Assembly: GCF_002532045.1 (NCBI RefSeq)
Contig: NZ_NWTG01000004.1
Span: 310,001-374,000, forward strand
Length of the DNA stretch: 64,000 nucleotides
Origin: Bradyrhizobium sp. C9
GTDB lineage: Bacteria; Pseudomonadota; Alphaproteobacteria; Rhizobiales; Xanthobacteraceae
Direction of reading: 5' to 3'
Shown here: in pieces, positions 31,095-39,210 of the stretch
Layout: every line of letters begins with the position of its first letter
How positions within the stretch are numbered: position 1 is the first letter of the stretch
Made by a program: the position numbers and the translations under genes
Notes under the pieces: model-generated
What the model saw: the letters and a program-made list of their open reading frames with translations, nothing else
Database searches by the model: none
Told to the model about the DNA's origin: nothing

Positions 31095-31427
31095 CTACAC
31101 GGCCCAATAATTCGGGTGCGTATAGGCGTGCGAGCGGTCGCCCCAGTCGAATTCGTCGCCGTCGAACTCGGATGGGCCGGTCCGCAGATCGTCCAGCGTC
31201 ACCTCGGCCTCGAAGGCCTGGCGCGCAGGATCGAATTTCAAGGCACTCCACTTGACCGGATAATGGTGGTGGCTGCTGAGCACGCCACCAGTTTTGATCA
31301 CGGCGTACGCCACCGTTCCGCTCACCTTGTCGAGCATCAGCCGCTCGATCGATCCGAGCTTTGAGCCATCGCGCCCGAACACGCAGACATGCTCGACGCG
31401 GTCGCTGGGCACCAAGGTATGATGCAT
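31095..31427 (-). CDS. PRC-barrel domain protein
   Basis: 110 residues. The PRC-barrel pattern is visible: SDRVEHVCVFGRDGSKLGSI then ERLMLDKVSGTVAYAVIKTG and a YPVKWSALKFD strand. PRC-barrels serve as small RNA- or protein-binding modules, for instance in RimM and the photosynthetic reaction-centre H subunit; stand-alone versions in rhizobia are uncharacterised and often stress-linked. The acidic/aromatic tail FDGDEFDWGDRSHAYTHPNY is unusual and conserved-looking. No partner gene is evident. Confidence 0.82.
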   Translation of the reverse strand: MHHTLVPSDRVEHVCVFGRDGSKLGSIERLMLDKVSGTVAYAVIKTGGVLSSHHHYPVKWSALKFDPARQAFEAEVTLDDLRTGPSEFDGDEFDWGDRSHAYTHPNYWAV

Positions 31428-31704
31428 GGCATCCTCCCTGTTTTCCCTGGTTCAACCGACATTATAGCACCAGAGCACGCCCGATGTGCAGAGATCGCAT
31501 CCACCCCGGCGCGCCAAACCCGCCTGCTCACCGCCGCGACTTCACCCGCCGCAGCCCAATCCCGGTAGCGGTCGCCCCGATGCCTTCGCGGCGATACCCG
31601 ACCTTGAGCCGCCAAGCAAATTCGGCTGCGCCTTGATCCAGCGCAAACTCCGGGACGGTCTTTTCGTCTACTGATTTATTCAGCCTTCTGCGTGGATCAC
31701 TGCC
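31428..31704. other. gap between divergent PRC-barrel and hemerythrin genes
   Basis: 277 bases without a supported gene. It contains a FixK/Fnr-like half-symmetric site at 31633-31646. A pyrimidine-rich stretch near 31440 leads the PRC-barrel gene. Confidence 0.4.
31633..31646. promoter_or_regulatory. FixK/Fnr-like box candidate upstream of hemerythrin gene
   Basis: TTGATCCAGCGCAA fits the FixK2 consensus TTG(A/C)-N6-(T/G)CAA. It lies 59 bases before the hemerythrin ATG, a plausible activator position. The consensus is short and a few matches are expected by chance in a window of this size. Confidence 0.4.
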
Positions 31705-32268
31705 ATGATCATCGACATTCTGTCCCGGGAACACCGCAATATCGAGCGGCTGCTTACCGTACTTGAGCACGAGCTGGATATCTTCGATCACGCCGGCCGG
31801 CCGGACTACGAGGTGATCGGCAGCATCATCGCCTATTTCGAGGTCTACACAGAACTTTACCATCACCGCCAGGAAGATCTGATCTTCGCCAAGCTCCGGC
31901 TCCGCGATCCGGTCGCCGCCGCGAAAATCGGCGATCTCGCGCACGAACATCAAAAGGGCTCCGATCGCCTGCACCGCGTCGCGCACGCCGTCGCCAATGT
32001 GCGCGCGGGGGCCGAGATTCCGCGCGAGAATGTCGACGCCATCATCCGCGATTTCCTGGCCCACGAACGGCGGCATATCATGATGGAAGACCGCGATTTC
32101 TTCCCGACCGCGATCAAGGTATTGACGCCGCAGGACTGGGCCGAAATCGCGTCCGCCCTCTCCCCGCACAAGGATCCGCTGTTCAGCGATGTGACCGAAG
32201 CGCGGTTCGACGTCCTGCGCAACCACATCATGGAGCTGGAGAAGGAGGCGGAAGCCGAGCGGCATTAG
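31705..32268 (+). CDS. hemerythrin HHE-domain protein
   Basis: 187 residues. The four-helix iron-binding bundle carries the usual ligand pattern: IIDILSREHRNIERLLTVLE, ELYHHRQEDLIFAKL, DLAHEHQKGSDRLH, and LAHERRHIMMEDRDFFP. Members bind a di-iron centre and O2 or NO, and act in oxygen sensing, iron handling or nitrosative-stress repair. It is followed by a cytochrome c gene after 77 bases. A FixK-like site upstream suggests possible induction at low oxygen. Confidence 0.86.
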   Translation: MIIDILSREHRNIERLLTVLEHELDIFDHAGRPDYEVIGSIIAYFEVYTELYHHRQEDLIFAKLRLRDPVAAAKIGDLAHEHQKGSDRLHRVAHAVANVRAGAEIPRENVDAIIRDFLAHERRHIMMEDRDFFPTAIKVLTPQDWAEIASALSPHKDPLFSDVTEARFDVLRNHIMELEKEAEAERH

Positions 32269-32345
32269 CCACCATGCCGGGCGGCTGCCGGCACATCGAT
32301 CCACATTCTCACCGATTACAATCCAATCCATTTCCGGAGACTCTC

Positions 32346-32750
32346 ATGATGGGAATGAAATTCGGCGCCGCCTGCTCTGTCGGCAGCGTTGCGCTCGCCG
32401 CCACCTTGCTCGCAACGTCCGCCGCGCCCGTCCGCGCGATGGACGGTGACCCGATCGCGGGCCAGGCCATCTTCCAGCGCACCTGCGTGAACTGCCATTC
32501 GCTCGACGTCGGCGTGAACAAGGTCGGCCCGAGCCTGTGGCACATCGTTGGCCGCCAGCCGGCGTCGGTCCAGGGCTTCGACTATTCGGACGCCATGCGC
32601 GGCAACAAGACCCCCTGGGACGCAGCAGCGCTTGATAGCTACCTCGCCGATCCTCGCGGCGACGTTCACGGCGTGAAGATGTTCTTCAAGGGGCTGCCCG
32701 ACGCTCACGATCGCGCCGACGTCATTGCCTATCTGAAGACCGCGCGCTGA
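32346..32750 (+). CDS. periplasmic class I c-type cytochrome
   Basis: 134 residues. Signal peptide to about residue 31 (SVALAATLLATSAAPVRA), then a single haem site CVNCH at residues 47-51. The axial Met is in VKMFFKGLP. The fold (GPSLWHIVGRQPASVQGFDYS, AALDSYLADPR) matches the cytochrome c550/c552 and c2 group. It is likely an electron carrier in the periplasm. Near neighbours on the opposite strand are a YVTN propeller and an MxaD-like protein, which together resemble the accessory set of PQQ-alcohol dehydrogenases. Confidence 0.88.
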   Translation: MMGMKFGAACSVGSVALAATLLATSAAPVRAMDGDPIAGQAIFQRTCVNCHSLDVGVNKVGPSLWHIVGRQPASVQGFDYSDAMRGNKTPWDAAALDSYLADPRGDVHGVKMFFKGLPDAHDRADVIAYLKTAR

Positions 32751-32816
32751 ATCTCGCAGCGCGCGTGCGATGAAGGAGCCGGCATGTTGCTTCGCTCATG
32801 CGGGCTACCGCCACAG

Positions 32817-33809
32817 CTACTCCGTCCGTCTCAGGAACGCCCCGAACGCGCGCGGGCCGTCGCCGACCTTGACCTCACCAACCACATTCAGCTCGGCGGC
32901 ATCGATCATAGTCAGCGTGTTGCTCTCCCAGTTCGCGACCACGATGCGCTTGCCGTCGGCAGTCGCCTCGATGCCTTCGGGGTAGTCGCCGACCGTGATC
33001 CGCTTCACCGGCTGCAATGTCGCGAGATCGAACACGCTGACCTTGCCGTCATATTGGTCGGTGACGAAGCCGCGGCCCTGCGCCAGCGCCACCGCATAGG
33101 GGCGCAGGCCGACATGGACGCGGCCGATCTCGTGGGCGGTTAAGATGTCGATCACCGAGACGTCGTTGGAGCCGACATTGGCGGTGTAGGCGCGCTTGCC
33201 TTCGGCATCGATGGTGACGCCGAACGGACGGGTCCCGACCTTCACGACCCCTCGCCGCTCGTGCGCGGAAATGTCTGATATCGACACGCTGTCGTCGTCG
33301 CGGTCGGCCGAGAGCAGCAGCCGCCCGTCCGGCGTCACGGCAAGCCCGGACGGCGATGCGCCGACCGCAAGACTGGCGACGACCCGCTGCTCCCTGGCAT
33401 CGATCACCCGCACCGCCGCGGCGTACCAGTCGGCGACATAGACGGTTGCGCCGTCGGGCGCGACCGCGATGCCGAGCGGCCCGCCGCCGACCTCGACCCG
33501 GCCGACCACTTTTCGCGCCGACGCGTCGACCAGCGTGACCGCCTTGGCATCGGGGCTCGTCACATAGGCGAAGCGGCCGTCATGGCTGACGGCAATGCCC
33601 GCGGGCTTGCCGCCGATCGGGATCGTCGCGACCGGCTTTTGGGTCGCAAGATCGACCACCGTCAGATCGTCGCTGAGCTGGTTGGTGACGAAGGCTTCCT
33701 CGGCCTGCGCGCCACTGAGGCTGGCCAGCAGCGCAATGAAAACGACCTTCGGCAGGACGAACGCGCGATGAGTTGGGGTTGAAGCAATCTCGCCACGAGT
33801 GCATTGCAC
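32817..33809 (-). CDS. YVTN/YncE-type beta-propeller protein (exported)
   Basis: 330 residues from GTG 33809. The signal region PKVVFIALLASLSGAQAEEA is clear. Seven-bladed YVTN propeller repeats follow, each with the D-x-A-x-x-x-x-V-x-x-I pattern: TVVDLATQKPVATIPIGGKP, VTLVDASARKVVGRVEVGGG, and VSVIDILTAHEIGRVHVGLR. Such proteins bind ligands or metal and are frequent in PQQ-dehydrogenase gene clusters. The GTG lies at the edge of a repeat (33810-33935) whose purines (GGGAGAG) serve as the only visible ribosome site, so the original 5' end may have been replaced. Confidence 0.8.
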   Translation of the reverse strand: MQCTRGEIASTPTHRAFVLPKVVFIALLASLSGAQAEEAFVTNQLSDDLTVVDLATQKPVATIPIGGKPAGIAVSHDGRFAYVTSPDAKAVTLVDASARKVVGRVEVGGGPLGIAVAPDGATVYVADWYAAAVRVIDAREQRVVASLAVGASPSGLAVTPDGRLLLSADRDDDSVSISDISAHERRGVVKVGTRPFGVTIDAEGKRAYTANVGSNDVSVIDILTAHEIGRVHVGLRPYAVALAQGRGFVTDQYDGKVSVFDLATLQPVKRITVGDYPEGIEATADGKRIVVANWESNTLTMIDAAELNVVGEVKVGDGPRAFGAFLRRTE

Positions 33810-33935
33810 CTCTCCCGCTTGCCGGGGAGGTCGGATCGCATCGATAGATGCGGTCCGGGTGGGGGCTCTCTCCAAGATGCGACTCGCGGAGGGAACCCCC
33901 ACCCTAACCCTCCCCCGCAAGCGGGAGAGGGAACG
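33810..33935. repeat. REP-type palindrome at the 5' end of the YVTN gene
   Basis: CTCTCCCGCTTGCCGGGGAG at one end and CCCCCGCAAGCGGGAGAGGG at the other, with GGTGGGGG / CCCCCACCC inside, so the whole element folds back on itself. It separates the YVTN and MxaD-like genes, on the same strand. Confidence 0.8.
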
Positions 33936-33974
33936 CAGTTCCGATGCCGCGAATTAAACTTGATCCCAACATGC

Positions 33975-34514
33975 TCAGCTGCCGCTCTCGATCTTCTTCT
34001 TCAGCGCCGCCAGGCCGCCCCTGTACAGCTCGCTCACCGCCTTCACCGCGGCCTCGTCGTTCAACTCCGGCGGCGGATCGTTGTTGGGAAAGCCGCGGTA
34101 GAACGCGCCGGCCCATTCCAGCTTCGCCTTGCCGCCCGGCGCCGGCGACACCGAGAGCGTCGAGGAGTAATTGGTGACCGGCAGCACCTTCACGTCGACA
34201 GCCGTGATCCGGTACGAATAGCTCATCATCTCGGGCTCGTATTTGTAGAGCTCCTCGTCGATGGTAATGCCGGGCGCCAGTGTCAGCCGCCGCGTGGCGC
34301 CGATCTCGTTGCCCTTCTCGCCCTCGGTCTTGGCGACACCGGCGAGCCAGCTCATATCCTGAAAATTGCCGATCACCGCCCACACCTTGGCCTGCGGCGC
34401 GTCGATCTCGATGGATTCCCGCACCTTCTGGCGGGTCGGCCCATGGGCCCAGGCGGCCCCCAATACGGCCAATGCCGCCACCACCACGCCAGCCTTCGCG
34501 ATCGTCAGCCTCAT
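33975..34514 (-). CDS. MxaD-like SRPBCC protein, exported
   Basis: 179 residues with signal peptide (AKAGVVVAALAVLGAAWAHG). The SRPBCC/START-like domain opens KVRESIEIDAPQAKVWAVIG NF (given in two parts) and has WLAGVAKTEGEKGNEIGATR. The AHGPTRQKV start plus this domain matches MxaD, an accessory protein of methanol dehydrogenase in methylotrophs. Here no mxaF or xoxF is within the window. It is followed by the YVTN propeller gene on the same strand, separated by a REP element, which fits an alcohol-oxidation accessory pair. Confidence 0.78.
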   Translation of the reverse strand: MRLTIAKAGVVVAALAVLGAAWAHGPTRQKVRESIEIDAPQAKVWAVIGNFQDMSWLAGVAKTEGEKGNEIGATRRLTLAPGITIDEELYKYEPEMMSYSYRITAVDVKVLPVTNYSSTLSVSPAPGGKAKLEWAGAFYRGFPNNDPPPELNDEAAVKAVSELYRGGLAALKKKIESGS

Positions 34515-34671
34515 CCTTGTTCCTCTCCCGATGTCTGTCGGCCCCGCGCCGCCTGGCGCATGCCGCAGTTTATGGTTCGAGGTTCTAGACTAGATCGTGG
34601 GCCGGCTTCTTGCACCAGAGCGAAGTCGCGGCCGCCGGCTTCCCCGCGAGGCAAGCCTGCCGGGATCGGCC

Positions 34672-35439
34672 TCACTCCGAGATCGCTGCCTCGACGAACC
34701 CCTTCGGGTCATCGCAGAACTCGCGCATCAGGCGGTAGTGATCGGTATCCCGCAGGCTGACCGGCTCGAGCCCGTATTTGCTCAGCCGCAGCAGCGTCGC
34801 GTCGGGATAGGCCATCAGGACCGGCGCATGCGTGGCCATGATCACCTGGCAGTGGCCGGTGCCGTTCATCCGGTGCAGCAGCTTGAGGAATTCGATCTGC
34901 CGCGAGGGCGACAGCGCGGATTCCGGCTCGTCGAAGATGAAGATGCCCTGCCGCTGGCAGCGCTCCTCGAAGAAGCGCAGGAAGCCCTCCCCGTGCGAAT
35001 GCGACAGGAAGTCCGGCGGCAACGCGCCGACGTCCTGCGCTGCCTCGTCCAGATATCGTGCAACCGAGAAGAAGCTTTCGGCGCGGAAGAACCAGCCGTT
35101 GGTGACCTTGGGCAACCAGCTCGCGCGCAGCGCTGACGCCAGCGAGCCGCCCATTTTCTCCAGCGCACGACCATGGTCGACCGCGCGATAGCCCTTGCCG
35201 CCGCCGGCGTCGTCATAGCCGGCCATCACGGCGATACCTTCCAGCAACGTCGACTTGCCGGTGCCGTTCTCGCCGACGATGATGGTGATCGCCTTGTCGA
35301 AACTGAGTTCGAATTCGTCGCGCAGCAGCGGCAGCACGAACGGATATGCGTTGCGATTGGGAATGCGCTCCGGATCGAGCCAGACGCGCTTCAAATACGG
35401 CGCGGGCATGTTGATCGGGCGGTGTCGTCCTCTGGCCAT
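34672..35439 (-). CDS. AAA-type (ABC-like) ATPase, orphan
   Basis: 255 residues from ATG 35439, with AGGA 7 bases upstream; ATG 35409 is an alternative. Walker A is VGENGTGKSTLLEGIAV, the signature-like region ALSPSRQIEFLKLLH and Walker B GIFIFDEPESAL with a switch ATHAPVLMAYPDATLL. This is the compact AAA_21/RecF-like ATPase pattern (a fused short SMC-like core). Known relatives act in DNA repair or as parts of defence (for example OLD/GajA or retron partners) but no nuclease or toxin gene adjoins it here. It is likely a stand-alone ATPase of unknown role. Confidence 0.8.
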   Translation of the reverse strand: MARGRHRPINMPAPYLKRVWLDPERIPNRNAYPFVLPLLRDEFELSFDKAITIIVGENGTGKSTLLEGIAVMAGYDDAGGGKGYRAVDHGRALEKMGGSLASALRASWLPKVTNGWFFRAESFFSVARYLDEAAQDVGALPPDFLSHSHGEGFLRFFEERCQRQGIFIFDEPESALSPSRQIEFLKLLHRMNGTGHCQVIMATHAPVLMAYPDATLLRLSKYGLEPVSLRDTDHYRLMREFCDDPKGFVEAAISE

Positions 35440-35616
35440 TCGTCCTGCTTCCGGTACTCCGCGGCGGCGCCAACCACGATCCCAGATCGAGGCAAACCCG
35501 TCAAGAACACAACGGGAACGCACGGACTGGTCTGGCGCGCATGTCGGCGCACAATGCTAGGTTCAACGTCCCGCGCATGCGACGCGGAATCAGCAAGCCT
35601 TGTTGGGATCCCCGAA

Positions 35617-36024
35617 ATGACAACCTCGCCTCCAGAAGGGTTCAAGCTCCTGCCGAGCCGCCCAGGGTTCATCGACCATAATGGCCCCTACTACTGGCGC
35701 GAGACCGGCGACGCCGCGCCTGAATGGGGCTTTCAGAGCGACGACCGGCACGGCAATCCCTACGGCTACATTCATGGCGGGGCGATCCTCGGCTTTCTCG
35801 ATACTGCCCTCGGCAGCGCCGTGTTCATGGCAACCAAACGCAAATGCGCGACCGTTTCGCTGGACACCCGCTTCGTCGGCGGCGCCGCGCCGGGTCCATG
35901 GATCATTGGCCGCACGACCTTGAAGAAGGTGACGCGGACTTTCGCTTTCGTCGATGCGGAAGCCTTCGCCGACGACAAGCTGCTGGTGACGGCCGCCGCC
36001 GTCTTCCGCGTCTTCGACGACTGA
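35617..36024 (+). CDS. PaaI-type hotdog thioesterase
   Basis: 135 residues from ATG 35617. The hotdog 4HBT pattern: YYWRETGDAAPEWGFQSDDR, NPYGYIHGGAILGFLDTALG with the HGG motif, and TVSLDTRFVGGAAPGPWI then KVTRTFAFVDAEAFADDKLL. The HGG-Asp arrangement suggests an acyl-CoA thioesterase of the PaaI group. It runs into a small hypothetical gene 4 bases downstream, so the two are probably co-transcribed. Confidence 0.85.
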   Translation: MTTSPPEGFKLLPSRPGFIDHNGPYYWRETGDAAPEWGFQSDDRHGNPYGYIHGGAILGFLDTALGSAVFMATKRKCATVSLDTRFVGGAAPGPWIIGRTTLKKVTRTFAFVDAEAFADDKLLVTAAAVFRVFDD

Positions 36025-36028
36025 GCCG

Positions 36029-36352
36029 ATGCCAAGTCGCACCTACATGCTTTTCCGCGAGGCGATCCTCACCGAGCAGCAAGTGGTCTGCATCTACGAC
36101 GGCCGGCCGCGCGAACTGTGCCCGCATATCATCGGCCACAACAAGAGCGGCGAAGAGGTCGTGCTGGCCTGGCAGTTCGCCGGCGAGAGTTCGGGCAAGC
36201 TGCCGCAATGGCGCTGCCTGCGGCTTGCCCAGGTCACCGCGAGCGGCTTGCGCAAGGGCACCTGGCACGAGGGCGGTTCGCACCGCACCGAGCAGACGTG
36301 CGTCAACGCGATCGACCTCGACATCAACATCCATGTCCGCAAACGGCGGTGA
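36029..36352 (+). CDS. WYL-like small protein
   Basis: 107 residues starting 4 bases after the thioesterase stop. The middle, VVCIYDGRPRELCPHIIGHN then GEEVVLAWQFAG, resembles the beta-rich WYL ligand-binding domain pattern (I-Y-x-x-x-R-x-x-x-P). The rest, LPQWRCLRLAQVTASGLRKG, fits its end. No helix-turn-helix is present. WYL domains often bind nucleotides or regulate; without a DNA-binding part its role is open. Confidence 0.6.
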   Translation: MPSRTYMLFREAILTEQQVVCIYDGRPRELCPHIIGHNKSGEEVVLAWQFAGESSGKLPQWRCLRLAQVTASGLRKGTWHEGGSHRTEQTCVNAIDLDINIHVRKRR

Positions 36353-36414
36353 GCGGCCCTTACCTCTCGCCAGAATGCAGAAGTGTGCCCCACTGACCGC
36401 GCAGCATATTCGAT

Positions 36415-36440
36415 GTCGTCCCGGCCTTCGCCGGGACGAC
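36415..36440. terminator. perfect hairpin between convergent genes
   Basis: GTCGTCCCGG / CCGGGACGAC with loop CCTTCG, 10-bp perfect stem. A common Bradyrhizobium palindrome; here placed to end both the WYL-like gene and the PPC/ligase operon. Confidence 0.6.
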
Positions 36441-36465
36441 GCGTGGAGAGACCAGAGGACGCCCC

Positions 36466-37341
36466 CTACGGCCGCTCCGCCTCCTCCAGCACTTCCAGCA
36501 CCAGCTCCATCGTCATCAGCACGGGATTGTCGCCGCGCACCAGGCGTCCCTCGGCGATGCCGCCGAGATAGTCGACCAGCGCGATGTCGAGGCTGGCACG
36601 CAGCCGACGATTGGCGTCAGGCGCGATCTGCCCCGCGGTCACCGCAAGCTCGGTCGCGAACGGCACCACGCTGTGGCCTTCGCGAAAGACCGCGCCGATG
36701 GTCGAGCCGACGCCGCCATGCAGCCGCGCGCGCAAGATGCCGTGCTGGCGGCAGAAGCCTTCCAGCGCGCAGGCGAAATCCTGGTTCGGCCGAAGCCGCA
36801 GCGCAAAGGCATGGCTTGTGGCCTTCGCCCCGCGCGGCGCGCTGGCAACCGGGCCGAACAGCTTGAAATTGGTCTCGCTGTCGGGCTCCGCCACAAACGT
36901 CGCGCCGTCGATGCCGAATGCGCTGACCTCGAACGGCTCGGCGACGATGGTTGCATCCGGCAGCATGTGTCCGCCGTTGAAGCGGCCGTCGGCCTCGGTC
37001 CACAGGCCGTGGCAATGGAAGAACGGCGCGCCGTCGCGTTCGCCGAAGGTCAGCGCCGCGAGCTTGAGCCGCGTCACGCCATCGGGACGAAACGTGTCGC
37101 TGTAGAACGCGGCGTTGACGCCGTCTTTCGACAGCGCCGGCATCACATAGGCGAACGGCCCGAGCGCGCCGCCGGTGGCGTTCAGTACGCCGCCGGAAAA
37201 TCCTTCCGCAGCAAAGCCGCGGCGCACCGCTTCGAGCAGGGGAATGCCGGCCTCGAGCACGAAGGAAAACGCGCGGCCGCGCGCGGCGACCCATTGGATG
37301 CGCTCGGGTATGGGAGCGCCAGGCTGGGCGATGCTGCGCAT
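36466..37341 (-). CDS. two-domain PPC/DUF296 protein
   Basis: 291 residues with two PPC (DUF296) domains. The first has an FSFVLEAGIPLLEAVRRGFA start and PFFHCHGLW, where metal-binding His residues sit (about residues 108-111). The second has HAFALRLRPNQDFACALEGF and ARLHGGVGSTIGAVF. The first copy keeps the His-x-His pattern; the second does not clearly. PPC domains trimerise and are best known from plant AT-hook proteins, but bacterial copies have no AT hook and their role is unknown. The gene follows the CoA ligase with a 4-base gap, pointing to a joint pathway. Confidence 0.72.
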   Translation of the reverse strand: MRSIAQPGAPIPERIQWVAARGRAFSFVLEAGIPLLEAVRRGFAAEGFSGGVLNATGGALGPFAYVMPALSKDGVNAAFYSDTFRPDGVTRLKLAALTFGERDGAPFFHCHGLWTEADGRFNGGHMLPDATIVAEPFEVSAFGIDGATFVAEPDSETNFKLFGPVASAPRGAKATSHAFALRLRPNQDFACALEGFCRQHGILRARLHGGVGSTIGAVFREGHSVVPFATELAVTAGQIAPDANRRLRASLDIALVDYLGGIAEGRLVRGDNPVLMTMELVLEVLEEAERP

Positions 37342-37345
37342 CGCC

Positions 37346-38926
37346 TCAGGTGCCCGTCGATTTGGCTGTTACCTCGAGCAGTCCGCGCGCCTCGAGCTCG
37401 TCGCGGATCAGCCGCTTCGGCACCTTGCCGTAGCCGGACTTCGGCAGGGCATCCCAGAAGAAGAAGCGTTTTGGCATCTTGTAGCGCGGCACCTTCGGCG
37501 CGAGGTACGCCGCAAGCTCCGCCTCCCCGACCGCGTCCACGCCCTCGCGCGCGACGCAGACGGCGATGCCGACCTCGCCCCAGAACGGGTCGGGCACCCC
37601 GAGCACGGCGACCTCGCCGACCGCGGGATGGGTCAGGAGCTTCTCCTCGATCTCGCGCGGATAGATGTTGGAGCCGCCGGAGATGTACATGTCGGAGGCG
37701 CGGCCGGTGATGTAGACGAAGCCCTCCTCGTCCATGTGGCCGAGGTCGCCGGTGCGGAACCAGCCGTCGCGGAACGCCTTCGCATTGGCCTCGGGGTTGT
37801 CGTAGTAGCCGGCGAACACGCCCGGGCCGATCACGCAGATCTCGCCGGTCTCGTGCGCCTTCAGCTCGCGTCCATCGTCGCCCTGGATCGAGACCTGCAT
37901 GCCGGTACGCTCGAAGCCGCAGGTGCCGATCCGCGCATGCGGACCGTCCTCAGGATCGTGCAGGCCGGGCGGCAGCACGGTGATGTTGCCTGTGACCTCG
38001 CCGAGGCCGAAATACTGCACCAGCACGCCGCCGAGCTTGTGCAGCGCCGCCTTCTGGTCCTCGCGGTACATCGGCGCGCCGGCATAGATGATGTAGCGCA
38101 GCGAGGAATAGTCGTGCTGGTCGGCGGCGGGATGCTCGACCATCATCTTCAGGATGGTCGGCACCGTGAACATGTTGCTGACGCGGTATTTGGCAATCAG
38201 GCGGTACGCCTCCGCGATGTCGAATTTCTCCGACGGCAGCAGAATGGTCGGCACGCCGCGAGCGGTCTGCACCAGCTGATGCACGCCGGCGCCATGCGAC
38301 AGCGGCGCCACCACCAGCGAGGCGTCCTGTTCGGTGGTGCCTGGCATCAAGTCGGCGAGATGGTTGGTGATCACGAAGGCCATCTGGCCGTGAGTCAACA
38401 CCGCGGCCTTGGAGCGGCCGGTGGTGCCGGAGGTGAAGAAGAACCAGCAGGGATCGTCGTATTCGACCGGGGTGTTCTCGACCGCGGCCCCGGCGTGCCT
38501 GGCGATGACGTCGCCAACGGTCGCCTCGCCGAAGGTCCCCTCCTCGCCGATCCGCCAGACGAATTCGAGCGCGGGATTGGCGGCCGCCTTGGCGTGCTCG
38601 GGGAAGTCGGCATGGCACAGGAACGCCTTGGCGCCGGAGGCTGCCGCCAGATAGGCGACCTCGTCCGGCATCAGGCGGAAATTGGTCGGCACCCAGACCG
38701 CGCCGAGCCGGAAGGCCGCGAACATCGACCAGAACATCTCGTCGCAGTTCTTGGAATGCACCAGGATGCGGTCGCCCTTGCCGATGCCGCGCGCGGCGAG
38801 CGCCGCCGCCAGCGCCGAGACGTTCTGGTCGATGTGGCGCCACGACCAGGCCTTCTCGTTCCAGATGAAGCCAGGACGATCGCCGTGACGGCGGGCGTTC
38901 TGGGTCAGGATGTAGGCCAGGTTCAT
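37346..38926 (-). CDS. acyl-CoA synthetase (AMP-forming)
   Basis: 526 residues from ATG 38926 (GTG 38941 possible). The ANL family motifs are FFTSGTTGRSKAAVLTH (P-loop), YFGLGEVTGNITVL, GWFRTGDLGHMDEEGFVYI and the GGSNIYPREIEEKL hinge, with the catalytic Lys in SGYGKVPKRL. It activates a carboxylic acid to an adenylate and then CoA thioester. The substrate is not predicted; the fold is closest to medium/aromatic acid ligases. It is transcribed with the PPC-domain gene, suggesting the latter acts on a CoA ester or its product. Confidence 0.9.
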   Translation of the reverse strand: MNLAYILTQNARRHGDRPGFIWNEKAWSWRHIDQNVSALAAALAARGIGKGDRILVHSKNCDEMFWSMFAAFRLGAVWVPTNFRLMPDEVAYLAAASGAKAFLCHADFPEHAKAAANPALEFVWRIGEEGTFGEATVGDVIARHAGAAVENTPVEYDDPCWFFFTSGTTGRSKAAVLTHGQMAFVITNHLADLMPGTTEQDASLVVAPLSHGAGVHQLVQTARGVPTILLPSEKFDIAEAYRLIAKYRVSNMFTVPTILKMMVEHPAADQHDYSSLRYIIYAGAPMYREDQKAALHKLGGVLVQYFGLGEVTGNITVLPPGLHDPEDGPHARIGTCGFERTGMQVSIQGDDGRELKAHETGEICVIGPGVFAGYYDNPEANAKAFRDGWFRTGDLGHMDEEGFVYITGRASDMYISGGSNIYPREIEEKLLTHPAVGEVAVLGVPDPFWGEVGIAVCVAREGVDAVGEAELAAYLAPKVPRYKMPKRFFFWDALPKSGYGKVPKRLIRDELEARGLLEVTAKSTGT

Positions 38927-39210
38927 CACCCGGCGCGACACCCGCGCGATCCCGCCGCGCGGCGCGGCAGCAGCCGTCCCGCTTTTGCCGCCCCGCCGAT
39001 ACGCACAACAGACAGGGCATGGTCAGGACGGTCATCGGGTTTTTCCTCGGTCAGAACCGGGCGTCTTCAAGCGCCGCAAGGGATTGGTGCCCCCCGGTTT
39101 ATCGCCAAGCAGCGCGCCTCGGCAAGGCCCGCCGGGCGCGGCGCGACGATCCCGCGCCGTCAGCTGCCAACCCGACGGTGCTTGGCCCGACAATACTTGG
39201 CCCGAGACCG

